Shown piece by piece: positions 4,713-12,368 of a DNA stretch of 16,004 nucleotides (the stretch's first letter is position 1; each line of letters opens with the position of its first letter). The notes beneath the pieces were generated by a model, which was given only the letters and a program-made list of their open reading frames with translations, did no database searches and was not told the DNA's origin. Position numbers and translations under genes: made by a program. The stretch comes from CADEED01 sp044871085 (GTDB taxonomy: Bacteria > Pseudomonadota > Gammaproteobacteria > Steroidobacterales > Steroidobacteraceae): positions 1 through 16,004 of the forward strand of contig JBIOZI010000265.1 in assembly GCA_044871085.1 (NCBI GenBank), in the 5' to 3' direction.

Positions 4713-6710
4713 TCACGCCTGCTTCTTCATCTCCTGCCCCACTCCCGGCAGCCGCAGCACGAACCGCGCCCCCTGCCCCGATCCCTCGCTGAACGCCAGC
4801 AGCTCTCCGGTCAATTCCTTCGCCAGGATGGCGCTGGTGTGCAATCCAAACCCATGCCCATCTTTCTTGGTCGTGAACCCGAACTCGAACAGCCGCTTCA
4901 ACACATCCGGCGCAATCCCATGGCCGGTGTCCTGCACTTCGATGGCAACCGTGGACGCATCATGCCGCCGCACGCGCAGCGTGAGCTGCCGCGGCCCATC
5001 CACCCGATCCTTCAACGCATGCCGCGCATTGCTCAGCACATTGCCGAGAATCTGCATGAGCTTGTGCCGGTCCAGAGTCAGCGGCGGCACCGGCTCGTAC
5101 TCGCGCCGGATCGAAACCTCGGGCACGCCCGCGAAATGCGTGGCGACGGCGCTGTCGACCACCTCCGACACCTCGATCGCCTCCGTCACTCCACCGCGCC
5201 GCGCATACGTCTGCTGCGCGGCGACGATGGTGCGGATGTGCCCCACGTGCGCCACAATCGACGCCGCCTCCGTCTGCAGCCGCTGGTTCTCCGCGCTCAA
5301 ATTGTCGCCGAGCTGCACTAGATAGCCGGGCAGCGCCTTGCCGCGCTCGTCGTTTTCGAGATATGCCCCCAGGCGCGCGCCCTGCTCCGTCAGCAGCCCG
5401 GCGATCCGCTGCACGTTGCCCACGCGCGAATCGCGCAGCTGGGTCTGCAGCAACGAGGCGGAAACGCCCAAACTATTGAGCACGTTGCCCACGCTGTGCA
5501 ATACGCCGGTGGCCACTTCCGCCATGCCGGCATCGCGCGAGGCATCGCGCAGCTGCAGCTGCAGATCGCGCCGCCGCTCCTCTTGCAGCACGAGATGGGT
5601 CACATCCCAGGACACGCCGAGAATGCGCACCGGCTTGCCCTCGGCGTCACAGAAGATCCGCGCATGCGCCTCCACGTGCACGGGCTCGCCGCCGGGCCGG
5701 AGCACGCGGAACCGGAACGCGCACACGTCTTTCTTCTCGGCCATCGCCGCGGCGATGGCATCGAACATGATCGACCGGTCGTCGGGATGAGTCATCTCCT
5801 GCGACTCGACTCCGGCCGCGCGCAGCGACTCGATCTCGTTCTCGGTCCACAGGGTCTTGCGGGTGGCGATGTCGAGCTCCCACGACGAAATGCCCGCGGC
5901 CTTTGTCGCCAGCGCCAGCAGGTTCTTGCCGTGCTGGAGCGCGGCGTTCACCTGCTCGAGGCGGTGCGCGTCCTGCCGGGTTTGCGAGAGCAGATGCGCG
6001 TCGTACACGGCGGTGATCAAGGTCAGCGCCAGCACACCGAGCGCCACCAGGCCGATGGTGCCGGCCAGCCAGTCGTTGTCGAGCGACGCGCCGCCATAGC
6101 AGATGGCGCCGACGGCGAGCTCGGACGCCGCCATCGCGGTGTAGTGCATGCCGCTGATGGCCAGCCCCATGATGGCCGCGGCACCGAAGCGCGCCAGCGC
6201 GATGTAAGTAGATTGGCCGGTGCGCAGCTTGAAGGCCAGCCACAGGGCGGCGAACGACGCGCCGACGGCGATGCCGATGGACGCGAGCACCAGCATCGGC
6301 TGGTACGTGATGATGGGCACGATCTGGATGGCGCCCATGCCGGAGTAGTGCATGCCGCAGATGCCGGCGCCCATGACGACGGCGCCGAACGTCAGCCGCG
6401 TCAGGCTCAACTGCGGCCGGCTCGCGATGGCCAGCGCGAAGCCGGATGTGATGATGGCGATGACCAGCGACAGCAGTGTCTTGAAAATGCCATAGCGCAG
6501 TGGGATCTCGACCGAGTACGCCAGCATCCCGATGAAGTGCATGGACCAGATGCCCATGCCCATGGCCACGGCACCGCCGAGCAACCACATGCGCCCGCCG
6601 GACGGCCCGGCCTCGGCCACGCGCGCGGCCAGCTTGAGCGCCGTGTAGGCCACGACCATCGCCACGACGATGGAGAGACCGACTAACCAGAGGTTGTAGG
6701 TTGCCTGCAT
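4713..6710 (-). CDS. MHYT-domain membrane sensor histidine kinase with PAS domain
   Basis: The product has 665 residues. An N-terminal 7-helix MHYT sensor (about 1-240) carries the repeated motifs SMHFIGM (56-62), GMHYSGM (119-125) and GMHYTAM (187-193), thought to bind a metal and sense a diatomic gas or redox signal. A PAS domain follows (about 265-375), then a kinase core. The phosphoacceptor is H405 in GVLHSVGNVLNSL, an HSVGN variant of the H-box found in this kinase subgroup. The ATPase parts are QILGNVLSNARHAL (N-box, 553-566), DTGHGI (594-599), and FGFTTKKDGHGFGLH (610-624). There is no receiver domain, so it needs a separate regulator; the divergent REC-GGDEF-EAL gene is the obvious candidate. 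I chose ATG 6710 because MHYT domains begin right at helix 1 (YNLWLVGLSIVV); an in-frame ATG at 6824 would add 38 residues without homology support. Neither has a clear ribosome binding site. Confidence 0.9.
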   Translation of the reverse strand: MQATYNLWLVGLSIVVAMVVAYTALKLAARVAEAGPSGGRMWLLGGAVAMGMGIWSMHFIGMLAYSVEIPLRYGIFKTLLSLVIAIITSGFALAIASRPQLSLTRLTFGAVVMGAGICGMHYSGMGAIQIVPIITYQPMLVLASIGIAVGASFAALWLAFKLRTGQSTYIALARFGAAAIMGLAISGMHYTAMAASELAVGAICYGGASLDNDWLAGTIGLVALGVLALTLITAVYDAHLLSQTRQDAHRLEQVNAALQHGKNLLALATKAAGISSWELDIATRKTLWTENEIESLRAAGVESQEMTHPDDRSIMFDAIAAAMAEKKDVCAFRFRVLRPGGEPVHVEAHARIFCDAEGKPVRILGVSWDVTHLVLQEERRRDLQLQLRDASRDAGMAEVATGVLHSVGNVLNSLGVSASLLQTQLRDSRVGNVQRIAGLLTEQGARLGAYLENDERGKALPGYLVQLGDNLSAENQRLQTEAASIVAHVGHIRTIVAAQQTYARRGGVTEAIEVSEVVDSAVATHFAGVPEVSIRREYEPVPPLTLDRHKLMQILGNVLSNARHALKDRVDGPRQLTLRVRRHDASTVAIEVQDTGHGIAPDVLKRLFEFGFTTKKDGHGFGLHTSAILAKELTGELLAFSEGSGQGARFVLRLPGVGQEMKKQA

Positions 6711-6863
6711 GCCGGCGCGCAATTCCGAATTGCCAAGGCCAAAGTGCCAAGAAGATAACAGTAGCCGGCAGCCACCTTCGCTAGTGTTACGCGGCTCAAA
6801 TTTCGGGAAATCCGAACCATGCATGGGTCACGTTGTACATATTCCCCGGAGCCGGAGACAGGC

Positions 6864-8765
6864 ATGAACGAAACGCGCGAGCCGGCCAACGGGCGCATCC
6901 TGGTGATCGACGACAACCCGGCGATCCACGAGGACTTCGCGAAGATCCTGGTGCGTCCGGACGGCGTCGAAGCGGGCATGACGACGGTCGAGAAGATCCT
7001 GTTCGGCGACGACGACGCGGTGGTGAGCAAGCCCACGTTCGAGCTGCAGTTCGCGCACCAGGGCAACCAGGGCGTGAATTTCGCCCGGCACGCCGCCGAG
7101 GCCGGCTATCCATTCGCGCTCGCGTTCGTGGACATGCGCATGCCTCCGGGCTGGGACGGCCTCGAGACCATCGAGCGCCTGTGGGAGGTGGACCCGCACG
7201 TGCAGGTGGTGGTCTGCTCGGCGCACTCCGACTACGACTGGTCCGATTTCCTGGAGCGGCTCGGCCACTCCGACAAACTACTGATGCTCAAGAAGCCCTT
7301 CGAGCCCATCGAAGTCCTGCAGTGCGCGAGCGCGCTCACGCGCAAGTGGCAGGATCAACAGATCCTGCGCCGCCACGTGCAGTCGCTCGAGCAGGTGGTG
7401 GCCATGCGCACCGAGCGGCTCGAAGCGGCCAACCGCCAGCTGCGCCATCTCGCCACGCACGACGCCCTCACCGGCCTGCCGAACCGCGTGTTGCTCGACG
7501 ACCGGCTCGCGCAGACCATCGTGCACGCGGAGCGCGACCAGCACCAGTTCGCGCTGCTGGTGCTCGACCTCGACCGCTTCAAGCTGGTCAACGATTCCCT
7601 CGGCCATCGCGCCGGCGATGAGCTGCTGAACCAGGTCGCCCGGCGCCTCTGCCACATCGTCGGCCGCGCCGACACCGTCGCGCGCGTGGGCGGCGACGAG
7701 TTCGTGCTGGTGCTCGACGCGCCCGTGACGCGCATCGACGCCGAGGAGATCGCGCGCAGCGCCATCGACGCGCTGAAGGCGCCGGTGAAGATCGCGGGCG
7801 TCGACCTGCACGTGTCGACCAGCGTCGGCATCGCGTTCTACCCGTCCGACGGCACCGAGGCCGAGAACCTGCTCGCGCACGCCGACGCCGCCATGTACTG
7901 CGCCAAGCAGCGCGGCCGCAACAACCTGCAGTGCTTCGAGCCGGGCATGGATGTCTCCACGCGCGAGCGCGTCAAGCTCGAGAGCGACCTGCACGGCGCG
8001 CTCGATGAGCGGCAGTTCGAGCTGCACTATCAACCGAAGGTGGAGACGGCGACGGATTGCTTCTCGAGCGCCGAGGCGCTCATCCGCTGGCGCCATCCGG
8101 AGCGCGGCGTCGTCATGCCCGAGCACTTCATCCCGCTGGCCGAGGAATGCGGCCTCATAAACGCCATCGGCGAATGGGTGCTGCGCGAGGTGTGCCGGCA
8201 GATCAAGGCCTGGCAGCAGGAAGGCCTGCCGCCGCTGCGCGTGGCCGTGAACGTGTCCGCGTCCCAGTTCCGCCAGGGCAATCTGCTCGCCGTCATCCGC
8301 CAGGCCGTGGAAGAGGCGCGCATCGATCCGCGCTGTCTCGAGCTCGAGCTCACCGAGAGCGCGGTGATGATCAACCCGGAAGAGTCGGCCGCGATCCTGC
8401 GCGAGCTCAGCGAGATGGGTGTGCTGGTGTCCGTCGACGACTTCGGCACGGGCTACTCCAGCATGAGCTACCTGCGCCGCTTCCCCATCGACAACCTCAA
8501 GATCGATCGCGGCTTCGTGAAAGACCTCATGACGCGCGCGGACGATGCGTCGATCGTGCAGGCGATCATCTCGCTGGCGCACAGCCTGAGGCTCAAGGTG
8601 ATCGCCGAAGGTGTCGAGACCTCCGAGCAGCTGGACTCGCTGAAATCCATGGGCTGCGATCAATACCAGGGCTTCCATTTCAGCCCGCCTCTGCCGGTGA
8701 TGGATTTCGCCGCGCTGCTGCGGAATCGCACAGCCTTGCCGCAGCTGAAGACCCAATCCCGCTGA
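6864..8765 (+). CDS. Response regulator with GGDEF and EAL domains (c-di-GMP turnover)
   Basis: The product has 633 residues. The receiver domain (about 10-165) has the acidic pair D16-D17, phosphoacceptor D90 (FVDMRMPPGWDG) and K144-P145. It is longer than usual, with about 30 extra residues before D90. A coiled coil (about 165-195) leads to a GGDEF domain (195-360) with intact GGDEF at 276-280. The usual RxxD inhibitory site is not in register (GRAD occupies it), so product feedback may be weak. The EAL domain (370-620) has EAL at 404-406, TES (497-499), DDFGTGYSS (525-533) and AEGVET (581-586), which predicts phosphodiesterase activity. Both enzymatic motifs look intact, so net direction is unclear. 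ATG 6864 has CGGAG (6853-6857) about 6 nt upstream. It is divergent from the MHYT kinase with 153 nt between starts. Confidence 0.93.
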   Translation: MNETREPANGRILVIDDNPAIHEDFAKILVRPDGVEAGMTTVEKILFGDDDAVVSKPTFELQFAHQGNQGVNFARHAAEAGYPFALAFVDMRMPPGWDGLETIERLWEVDPHVQVVVCSAHSDYDWSDFLERLGHSDKLLMLKKPFEPIEVLQCASALTRKWQDQQILRRHVQSLEQVVAMRTERLEAANRQLRHLATHDALTGLPNRVLLDDRLAQTIVHAERDQHQFALLVLDLDRFKLVNDSLGHRAGDELLNQVARRLCHIVGRADTVARVGGDEFVLVLDAPVTRIDAEEIARSAIDALKAPVKIAGVDLHVSTSVGIAFYPSDGTEAENLLAHADAAMYCAKQRGRNNLQCFEPGMDVSTRERVKLESDLHGALDERQFELHYQPKVETATDCFSSAEALIRWRHPERGVVMPEHFIPLAEECGLINAIGEWVLREVCRQIKAWQQEGLPPLRVAVNVSASQFRQGNLLAVIRQAVEEARIDPRCLELELTESAVMINPEESAAILRELSEMGVLVSVDDFGTGYSSMSYLRRFPIDNLKIDRGFVKDLMTRADDASIVQAIISLAHSLRLKVIAEGVETSEQLDSLKSMGCDQYQGFHFSPPLPVMDFAALLRNRTALPQLKTQSR

Positions 8766-8768
8766 GAC

Positions 8769-8974
8769 ATGGACAAGCGTCTGATCTCGGATTGGGTGCT
8801 CGCCGGCGTCAGCGGCGCGGCCAATCCACTGTGGATGACCGAGTGGCTGTACGAGGCGCTCAAACTACAGCCCGGCATGCGCGTGCTCGACCTCGGCTGC
8901 GGGCGCGCGCTGTCGTCCATCTTCTGCGGCGCGAATTCGGCGTGCAGGTGTGGGCCACGGACCTGTGGTTTGAC
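8769..8974 (+). pseudogene. SAM-dependent methyltransferase remnant (frameshifted and truncated)
   Basis: ATG 8769 follows the regulator stop by 3 nt. It encodes MDKRLISDWVLAGVSGAANP and on through LQPGMRVLDLGCGRA, the class I methyltransferase motif I that binds S-adenosylmethionine (residues about 33-47). After SSIF the frame is lost. Adding one C at about 8924 restores the expected continuation LRREFGVQVWATDLW (motif II with the acidic D) in the next frame, up to about 8970. The sequence then breaks into a 44-bp palindrome, and the rest of the enzyme (normally another 150 or more residues) is missing. The unshifted frame runs through the palindrome to a stop at 9003-9005 and would give a 78-residue peptide. 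The close spacing to the upstream gene suggests it was once co-transcribed with it. Confidence 0.8.
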
Positions 8975-9018
8975 AAAGGGGACAGATCTATTTTCGCGAA
9001 AATAGATCTGTCCCCTTT
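8975..9018. repeat. 44-bp perfect palindrome (mobile-repeat-like; possible bidirectional terminator)
   Basis: Two 22-nt arms with no spacer are fully complementary, centred between 8996 and 8997. The left arm reads AAAGGGGACAGATCTATTTT then CG; the right arm is its complement ending TCCCCTTT. It lies at the break of the methyltransferase remnant and 11 nt beyond the stop of the opposing DUF2188 gene. Palindromes built on a GGGGACAG end recur in many proteobacterial genomes and, as I recall, occur near REP-type Y1 transposases; that link is from memory. As RNA it forms a strong hairpin from both sides, but no long T tract follows either arm. Confidence 0.9.
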
Positions 9019-9029
9019 ATTCTTTCCGC

Positions 9030-9275
9030 CTAGCCCTTCGAACGTTTCGGATCCGCCTTGCGCGGGTACGTGCGTTCCTCTTGGAAGCGCCCGTCTATCT
9101 TCTGGATCTTCACCGACCCGCCGGTCGGGCCGACGGCCCGCTTCAGCACGCCGCCCGAGGTGGCCTGCGCCTTGGTGCCGAACTGCTTGACGACTTTGTT
9201 GGTGACGTCGTTCGTCAGCTGCCACTTCGAACGCTTCTCGTCGTAGTCGACCGTGAACTTCGTGAGCTTTGCCAT
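9030..9275 (-). CDS. DUF2188 small protein
   Basis: The product has 81 residues, starting MAKLTKFTVDYDEKRSKWQL. The pattern of a beta strand pair (WQLTNDVTNKVVKQFGTKAQA), a following helix and a GGSVKIQKIDGRFQEERTYP end fits the short DUF2188 family, basic proteins of unknown function, some of which resemble DNA- or nucleic-acid-binding domains. ATG 9275 is preceded by AAAGGAG with 6 nt spacing, a very good ribosome binding site; longer in-frame starts to 9329 are therefore rejected. It lies 114 nt downstream of the MBL hydrolase stop on the same strand. I found no clear promoter in the gap. Its 3' side faces the 44-bp palindrome. Confidence 0.8.
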   Translation of the reverse strand: MAKLTKFTVDYDEKRSKWQLTNDVTNKVVKQFGTKAQATSGGVLKRAVGPTGGSVKIQKIDGRFQEERTYPRKADPKRSKG

Positions 9276-9389
9276 GTGCACTCCTTTGCCCCCGCGCCCG
9301 ACATTGCGCCCGGTAGTCGCGGGATTCAAGCGCGAACGGCCCAGGTGGGTGCTGCGCTGCGGCGTTCAGAGCGTGAGCTGGCTAGCTTC

Positions 9390-10511
9390 TCAGTCGATCG
9401 GCCAGGGCATGGTCTCGGGCACGGTCACCTCGCCGCTGGGCTGCGCGGCGTGCCCCGGCGCCGCCGCATCCACTGCGCGCCACCACGGCTCGACGCGCTC
9501 CACCTGCGCGGGCTCGATGGCCTCGCCCAGCTTCGGCATCAGCAGGTTCGCGCCGCTCCTCGGCGCCAGGTCCAGCACCACCTCGGCCGGCTGATCCCAG
9601 GCGTGCATCGCGAGCGCGAACGTGCCCCAGTGGATAGGCAGGAAGTTCCCGCCGCCGAGCAGTTGCAGCGCCTTCACCGCGTTCTCGGGCCCGAGATGGA
9701 TGTCGCCCCAGGCCGGATGGAAGGCGCCGATTTCCAGCATCACCAGGTCGAACGGCCCGAGCCGCGCGGCGATCTCGCGATACTGGGTAGTGAGACCGGT
9801 GTCGCCGCTGAAGAACACCGCGTGGCGCCCGCCGCGGATCACCATGGACGACCACAGCGTCGAGTTGCGGTCGCGCAGCCCGCGCCCGGAGAAGTGCTGC
9901 GACGGCGCGGCCGTGATGCCGAGGCCGGTGTTCGGCACAGTGTGCGTCTGCCACCAGTCGAGCTCGGTGATGCGCTGCGCCGGTACGCCCCAGGCTTCGA
10001 GATGCGCGCCCACGCCGAGCGAGGTGACGAACGGCACGTCGGTTTTCGCCAGCACCTTGATGGTCGGGTAGTCGAGATGATCGTAATGATCGTGCGAGAT
10101 CACGACCGCATCCACCCGCGGCATCGATGGCAGCGCCACCGGCACCGGGTGAAAACGTTTCGGCCCCAGCAGCGTGGACGGCGAGGCGCGCGGGCCCCAC
10201 ACGGGGTCGGTGAGCACGCGGTAGCCGTCGATCTCGAGCAGCATGGTCGAATGCCCGAGCCAGGTGACGCGCAGGCCGCTGCCCGGCTTGTTCCGCCAGG
10301 TGTCGCGCGGGTCGATGACGGGCAAGGTGCCGCTCGGCGCGCGCCGCTCCCCGCCGCAGATGAAATCCTTGATCGACGGCATCTGCGCGGCGGGATCGCG
10401 CAGGCCCGGTATCGCCGGATGGATGTTGCGAAAGCCCTCGCCCGCCCACATGGGGGAAGACTGCATGCGTTCGAGTCGCGCGCCCTGGGCGCGCTTGCCG
10501 AAGGATTTCAT
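9390..10511 (-). CDS. MBL-fold metal-dependent hydrolase (RomA / NAPE-PLD-like)
   Basis: The product has 373 residues. The metallo-beta-lactamase fold shows the metal motif SHDHYDH (H140, H142, D144, H145), H206 in SQHFSGRGLRDRNSTLW, D237 in FFSGDTG and H294 in PIHWGTF. The segment HFSGR..DRN.TLW and the N-terminal extension (1-78, with WAGEGFRNIHPAI) are characteristic of the COG2220 branch that includes RomA and mammalian N-acyl-phosphatidylethanolamine phospholipase D. The bacterial substrate is unknown; a phospholipid or acylated amine is possible. No signal peptide is visible. ATG 10511 has no Shine-Dalgarno sequence; TAGGCT (10523-10518) lies 6 nt upstream and could be a -10 for a leaderless transcript. 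The GNAT gene ending at 10553 lies 41 nt upstream on the same strand. Confidence 0.9.
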   Translation of the reverse strand: MKSFGKRAQGARLERMQSSPMWAGEGFRNIHPAIPGLRDPAAQMPSIKDFICGGERRAPSGTLPVIDPRDTWRNKPGSGLRVTWLGHSTMLLEIDGYRVLTDPVWGPRASPSTLLGPKRFHPVPVALPSMPRVDAVVISHDHYDHLDYPTIKVLAKTDVPFVTSLGVGAHLEAWGVPAQRITELDWWQTHTVPNTGLGITAAPSQHFSGRGLRDRNSTLWSSMVIRGGRHAVFFSGDTGLTTQYREIAARLGPFDLVMLEIGAFHPAWGDIHLGPENAVKALQLLGGGNFLPIHWGTFALAMHAWDQPAEVVLDLAPRSGANLLMPKLGEAIEPAQVERVEPWWRAVDAAAPGHAAQPSGEVTVPETMPWPID

Positions 10512-10552
10512 GCGTCGAGCCTAGGTCGAAAGCCCGGGCCGCGCCATCATCC

Positions 10553-11062
10553 TTATGGGGGAGCACTCGCTCCCAGCGGTGGATTCGCCAGCACCACCGA
10601 GGTCTCTATCTGCCGCTCGGGAATGTTCCAGTACGACTTCAGCACCTCCGCCGTGCGCGCCCGCGGCACGAGCTCGAAGCCATTGCGCTGATAGAAGGCG
10701 ATCGCCCAGGTGGCGGCCGCCCACGTGCCCACCAGCATGGGCCGCGCGCTCGACTTGCGCAGCTGCGCAATCAGCGCGCCGCCGACCCCGAGACGCTGAC
10801 TGCCGGGCTTCACGTACGCGTGGCGAATGAGGTCGACGTCGCGCACCGGCTGAATGCCCATGATGCCGATCAGGTCGCCCATGAGCTCGTAACCCCAGAA
10901 CTCCACTCCCGCGGCGATCTCGTCATCGAGATGGGAGCGCGACATGTACGGCTCGTGCCAGCGATCGGCGGGAATGACACCGCGATACGCCTCCGCGCCC
11001 GCGTTGATGATGGCGGCGATCTGCGTGCGCTCGTCGGGCCGGCAGCGGCGAATGGCATGCAT
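10553..11062 (-). CDS. GNAT-family N-acetyltransferase (second of tandem pair)
   Basis: The product has 169 residues. The acetyl-CoA-binding motif A follows the usual central strand: DVDLIRHAYVKPGSQRLGVG (75-94, with QRLGVGGAL as the Q/R-x-x-G-x-G/A loop). AIAFYQRNGFELV (120-132) is the motif B region common to GNATs. The N-terminal half (AYRGVIPADRWHEPYMS) resembles a GNAT subgroup of unknown substrate; acetyl acceptor cannot be predicted. ATG 11062 has GAGAGG about 6 nt upstream. The gene starts 13 nt after the stop of another GNAT gene on the same strand, so the two are probably one operon. They are dissimilar in sequence and so not a recent duplication. Confidence 0.88.
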   Translation of the reverse strand: MHAIRRCRPDERTQIAAIINAGAEAYRGVIPADRWHEPYMSRSHLDDEIAAGVEFWGYELMGDLIGIMGIQPVRDVDLIRHAYVKPGSQRLGVGGALIAQLRKSSARPMLVGTWAAATWAIAFYQRNGFELVPRARTAEVLKSYWNIPERQIETSVVLANPPLGASAPP

Positions 11063-11075
11063 GGGCGATCCTCTC

Positions 11076-11576
11076 TCAGTGCGTCAGCCACTCATAGTAA
11101 ATGAGCGGCACTTCGCGATACTTCGTGCGTCCTGCTACCCGAAAGCCGCACTTGAGATAGAACGGCCCGGCGCCGGCGGCGTGATCGTATGCGTCCAGCC
11201 ACAGCGCCTGCGCGGGCAAAGCGCGCGCCGCGTCTTTCGCCGCGTCCATGAGGCGCTGCGCGATGCCCGCACCGCGCGCCTGCGGCGCCACCGCCAACCC
11301 CAGCACGTACAGCGCGGTGGTCACCGGAGTGAAACAGCTCGAATCGATGGCCCAGGGCTTGGCGGCGGTGAGACGCACAGTGCCGATGATTTCATCGCCG
11401 CGCCGCGCGACGAACACGTGCGAGGCGCGGAGCTGGCGAACCACCGCCGCCTTGCTGGGCAGCGAGGACCAGTGGCCCTGGCCGAACTGCTCGGTCATGC
11501 GGCGCGCGACCGCGGTGCGCAGCGACGCGATGGCGCGCGCGTCGCCGAGAGTTGCGGGGGAAATCGTCGCCGTCAC
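11076..11576 (-). CDS. GNAT-family N-acetyltransferase (first of tandem pair)
   Basis: The product has 166 residues. Motif A is LYVLGLAVAPQARGAGIAQR (89-108, with Q-A-R-G-A-G-I-A binding the acetyl-CoA pyrophosphate), followed by LWLDAYDHAAGAGPFYLKCG (125-144), a typical C-terminal strand and helix of the fold. Substrate unknown. The start is a GTG at 11576. No Shine-Dalgarno sequence is seen; CAGAAT (11589-11584) lies 7 nt upstream and may be a -10 element of a leaderless message. An in-frame ATG replacing it early in the gene is not evident before the conserved region. It lies 13 nt upstream of the second GNAT gene. Confidence 0.86.
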   Translation of the reverse strand: MTATISPATLGDARAIASLRTAVARRMTEQFGQGHWSSLPSKAAVVRQLRASHVFVARRGDEIIGTVRLTAAKPWAIDSSCFTPVTTALYVLGLAVAPQARGAGIAQRLMDAAKDAARALPAQALWLDAYDHAAGAGPFYLKCGFRVAGRTKYREVPLIYYEWLTH

Positions 11577-11683
11577 CGCGTCGATTCTGCCAGAACATGA
11601 TCCTGGGACATCAGCAAATCCATGCAGATGCCCCAGATTCTCAGCCTTACCCGCGACCGCCCTTCACCACTAATGTGGGCTCG

Positions 11684-11707
11684 GTCCGCCAATGGCGGAC
11701 TACGCCA
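11684..11707 (+). promoter_or_regulatory. Overlapping inverted repeats upstream of higBA (candidate operator)
   Basis: GTCCGCC-AAT-GGCGGAC (11684-11700) is a perfect 7-bp-arm repeat, overlapped by TGGCG-GACTA-CGCCA (11693-11707). Immediately downstream TTGACG (11708-11713), a 17-nt gap and TAGGCT (11731-11736) could be a promoter ending 4 nt before the toxin ATG. HigA-type antitoxins usually bind such repeats to repress their own operon; that is inferred here. Confidence 0.45.
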
Positions 11708-11740
11708 TTGACGCACTCCGGTTCATTTCGTAGGCTCGCC

Positions 11741-12055
11741 ATGCTCTTCATAGAGACGCCGGTGTTCACGCGCCTCGTCACCGAGATGCTCAGCGACGAT
11801 GACTACGCCATGCTCCAGCAAGAGCTCGCCAGGCATCCGGAATCTGGCCGCATGATCAGAGGCGGAGCGGGCATTCGCAAAGTCCGCTGGGCAGTGCCTG
11901 GTTCCGGGAAGCGAGGCGGAATTCGGATCGTCTATTATTGGCGTAGCGCGGAGAATCAGATCTATCTGCTGTATCTTTTTGCCAAGAATATGCAAGCGGA
12001 TTTGAGCGCGTCGCAAGTAAAACGTCTCGGCGATTTGGCGAAGGCATTGAAATGA
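11741..12055 (+). CDS. higB: HigB/RelE-family toxin
   Basis: The product has 104 residues and the layout of the RelE superfamily subgroup paired with XRE antitoxins: an N-terminal FIETPVFTRLV strand-helix, a central GGAGIRKVRWAVPGSGKRGG (41-60) with the basic residues that contact RNA, then IRIVYYWRSAENQIYLLYLFAKN (61-83) and a C-terminal helix. Family members cut mRNA on the ribosome or inhibit growth similarly. ATG 11741 is chosen from the start of similarity; the frame is open much further upstream but without a family match. No good ribosome binding site. The antitoxin gene overlaps it by 4 nt (ATGA, 12052-12055), toxin first, as in HigBA. Confidence 0.88.
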   Translation: MLFIETPVFTRLVTEMLSDDDYAMLQQELARHPESGRMIRGGAGIRKVRWAVPGSGKRGGIRIVYYWRSAENQIYLLYLFAKNMQADLSASQVKRLGDLAKALK

Positions 12056-12348
12056 AGGAAGCTGCATTCGAAAAACTTCTCGAAAGCGTACGGCAGGCGC
12101 GCGACATCGCCGCTGGTCGGCGGCGCGCTACCAGGGTATTCAGCGTGGGCCCAACCAACATCAGGGCGCTGCGCACTCGTACGCGCCTGAGTCAGCCCGA
12201 TTTCGCGGCTCTGCTCGGCGTCGAAGTCAGCACTCTCAGAAACTGGGAGCAGGGACGCCGCGAGCCGACTGGCCCCGCCAAGGCGTTGCTCCGCGCAATT
12301 CGAAATGACCCCAAGAACGTCCTGCGCGCTTTATCAGAGACGCGTTGA
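12052..12348 (+). CDS. higA: XRE-type antitoxin (HigA/NadS-like)
   Basis: The product has 98 residues. Residues 1-30 form a helical, basic N-terminal part, likely the toxin-contacting region. A helix-turn-helix follows at about 36-90: NIRALRTRTRLSQPDFAALL, then GVEVSTLRNWEQGRREPTGP, which is the classic XRE recognition helix with the LRNWEQGRR-P signature. This LRNWEQG form is common in HigA/NadS antitoxins of HigB-type modules. The protein should bind HigB and repress the operon. Its ATG overlaps the toxin stop by 4 nt, so the two are translationally coupled. It ends 20 nt from the convergent LytTR gene. Confidence 0.9.
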   Translation: MKEAAFEKLLESVRQARDIAAGRRRATRVFSVGPTNIRALRTRTRLSQPDFAALLGVEVSTLRNWEQGRREPTGPAKALLRAIRNDPKNVLRALSETR

Positions 12349-12368
12349 GGCGTGACCACCGCGTCGCC

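Noticed and set aside
5496..6686. Long open frame on the plus strand opposite the MHYT kinase
   Set aside because: It is antisense to a complete kinase with conserved motifs; its protein is rich in His, Arg, Gly and Asp and fits no family. High GC produces such frames.
6800..6811. ATTTC-GG-GAAAT repeat in the kinase/regulator divergent spacer
   Set aside because: Five-base arms in a 153-nt spacer can occur by chance, and no promoter boxes line up with it.
7278..8756. Long open minus-strand frame opposite the GGDEF-EAL gene
   Set aside because: It mirrors the third-position GC of the real gene and shows no domain.
9081..10691. 536-codon plus-strand frame spanning DUF2188 and the MBL hydrolase
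   Set aside because: It crosses two genes with clear motifs on the other strand and has an Arg/Ala/His-biased composition.
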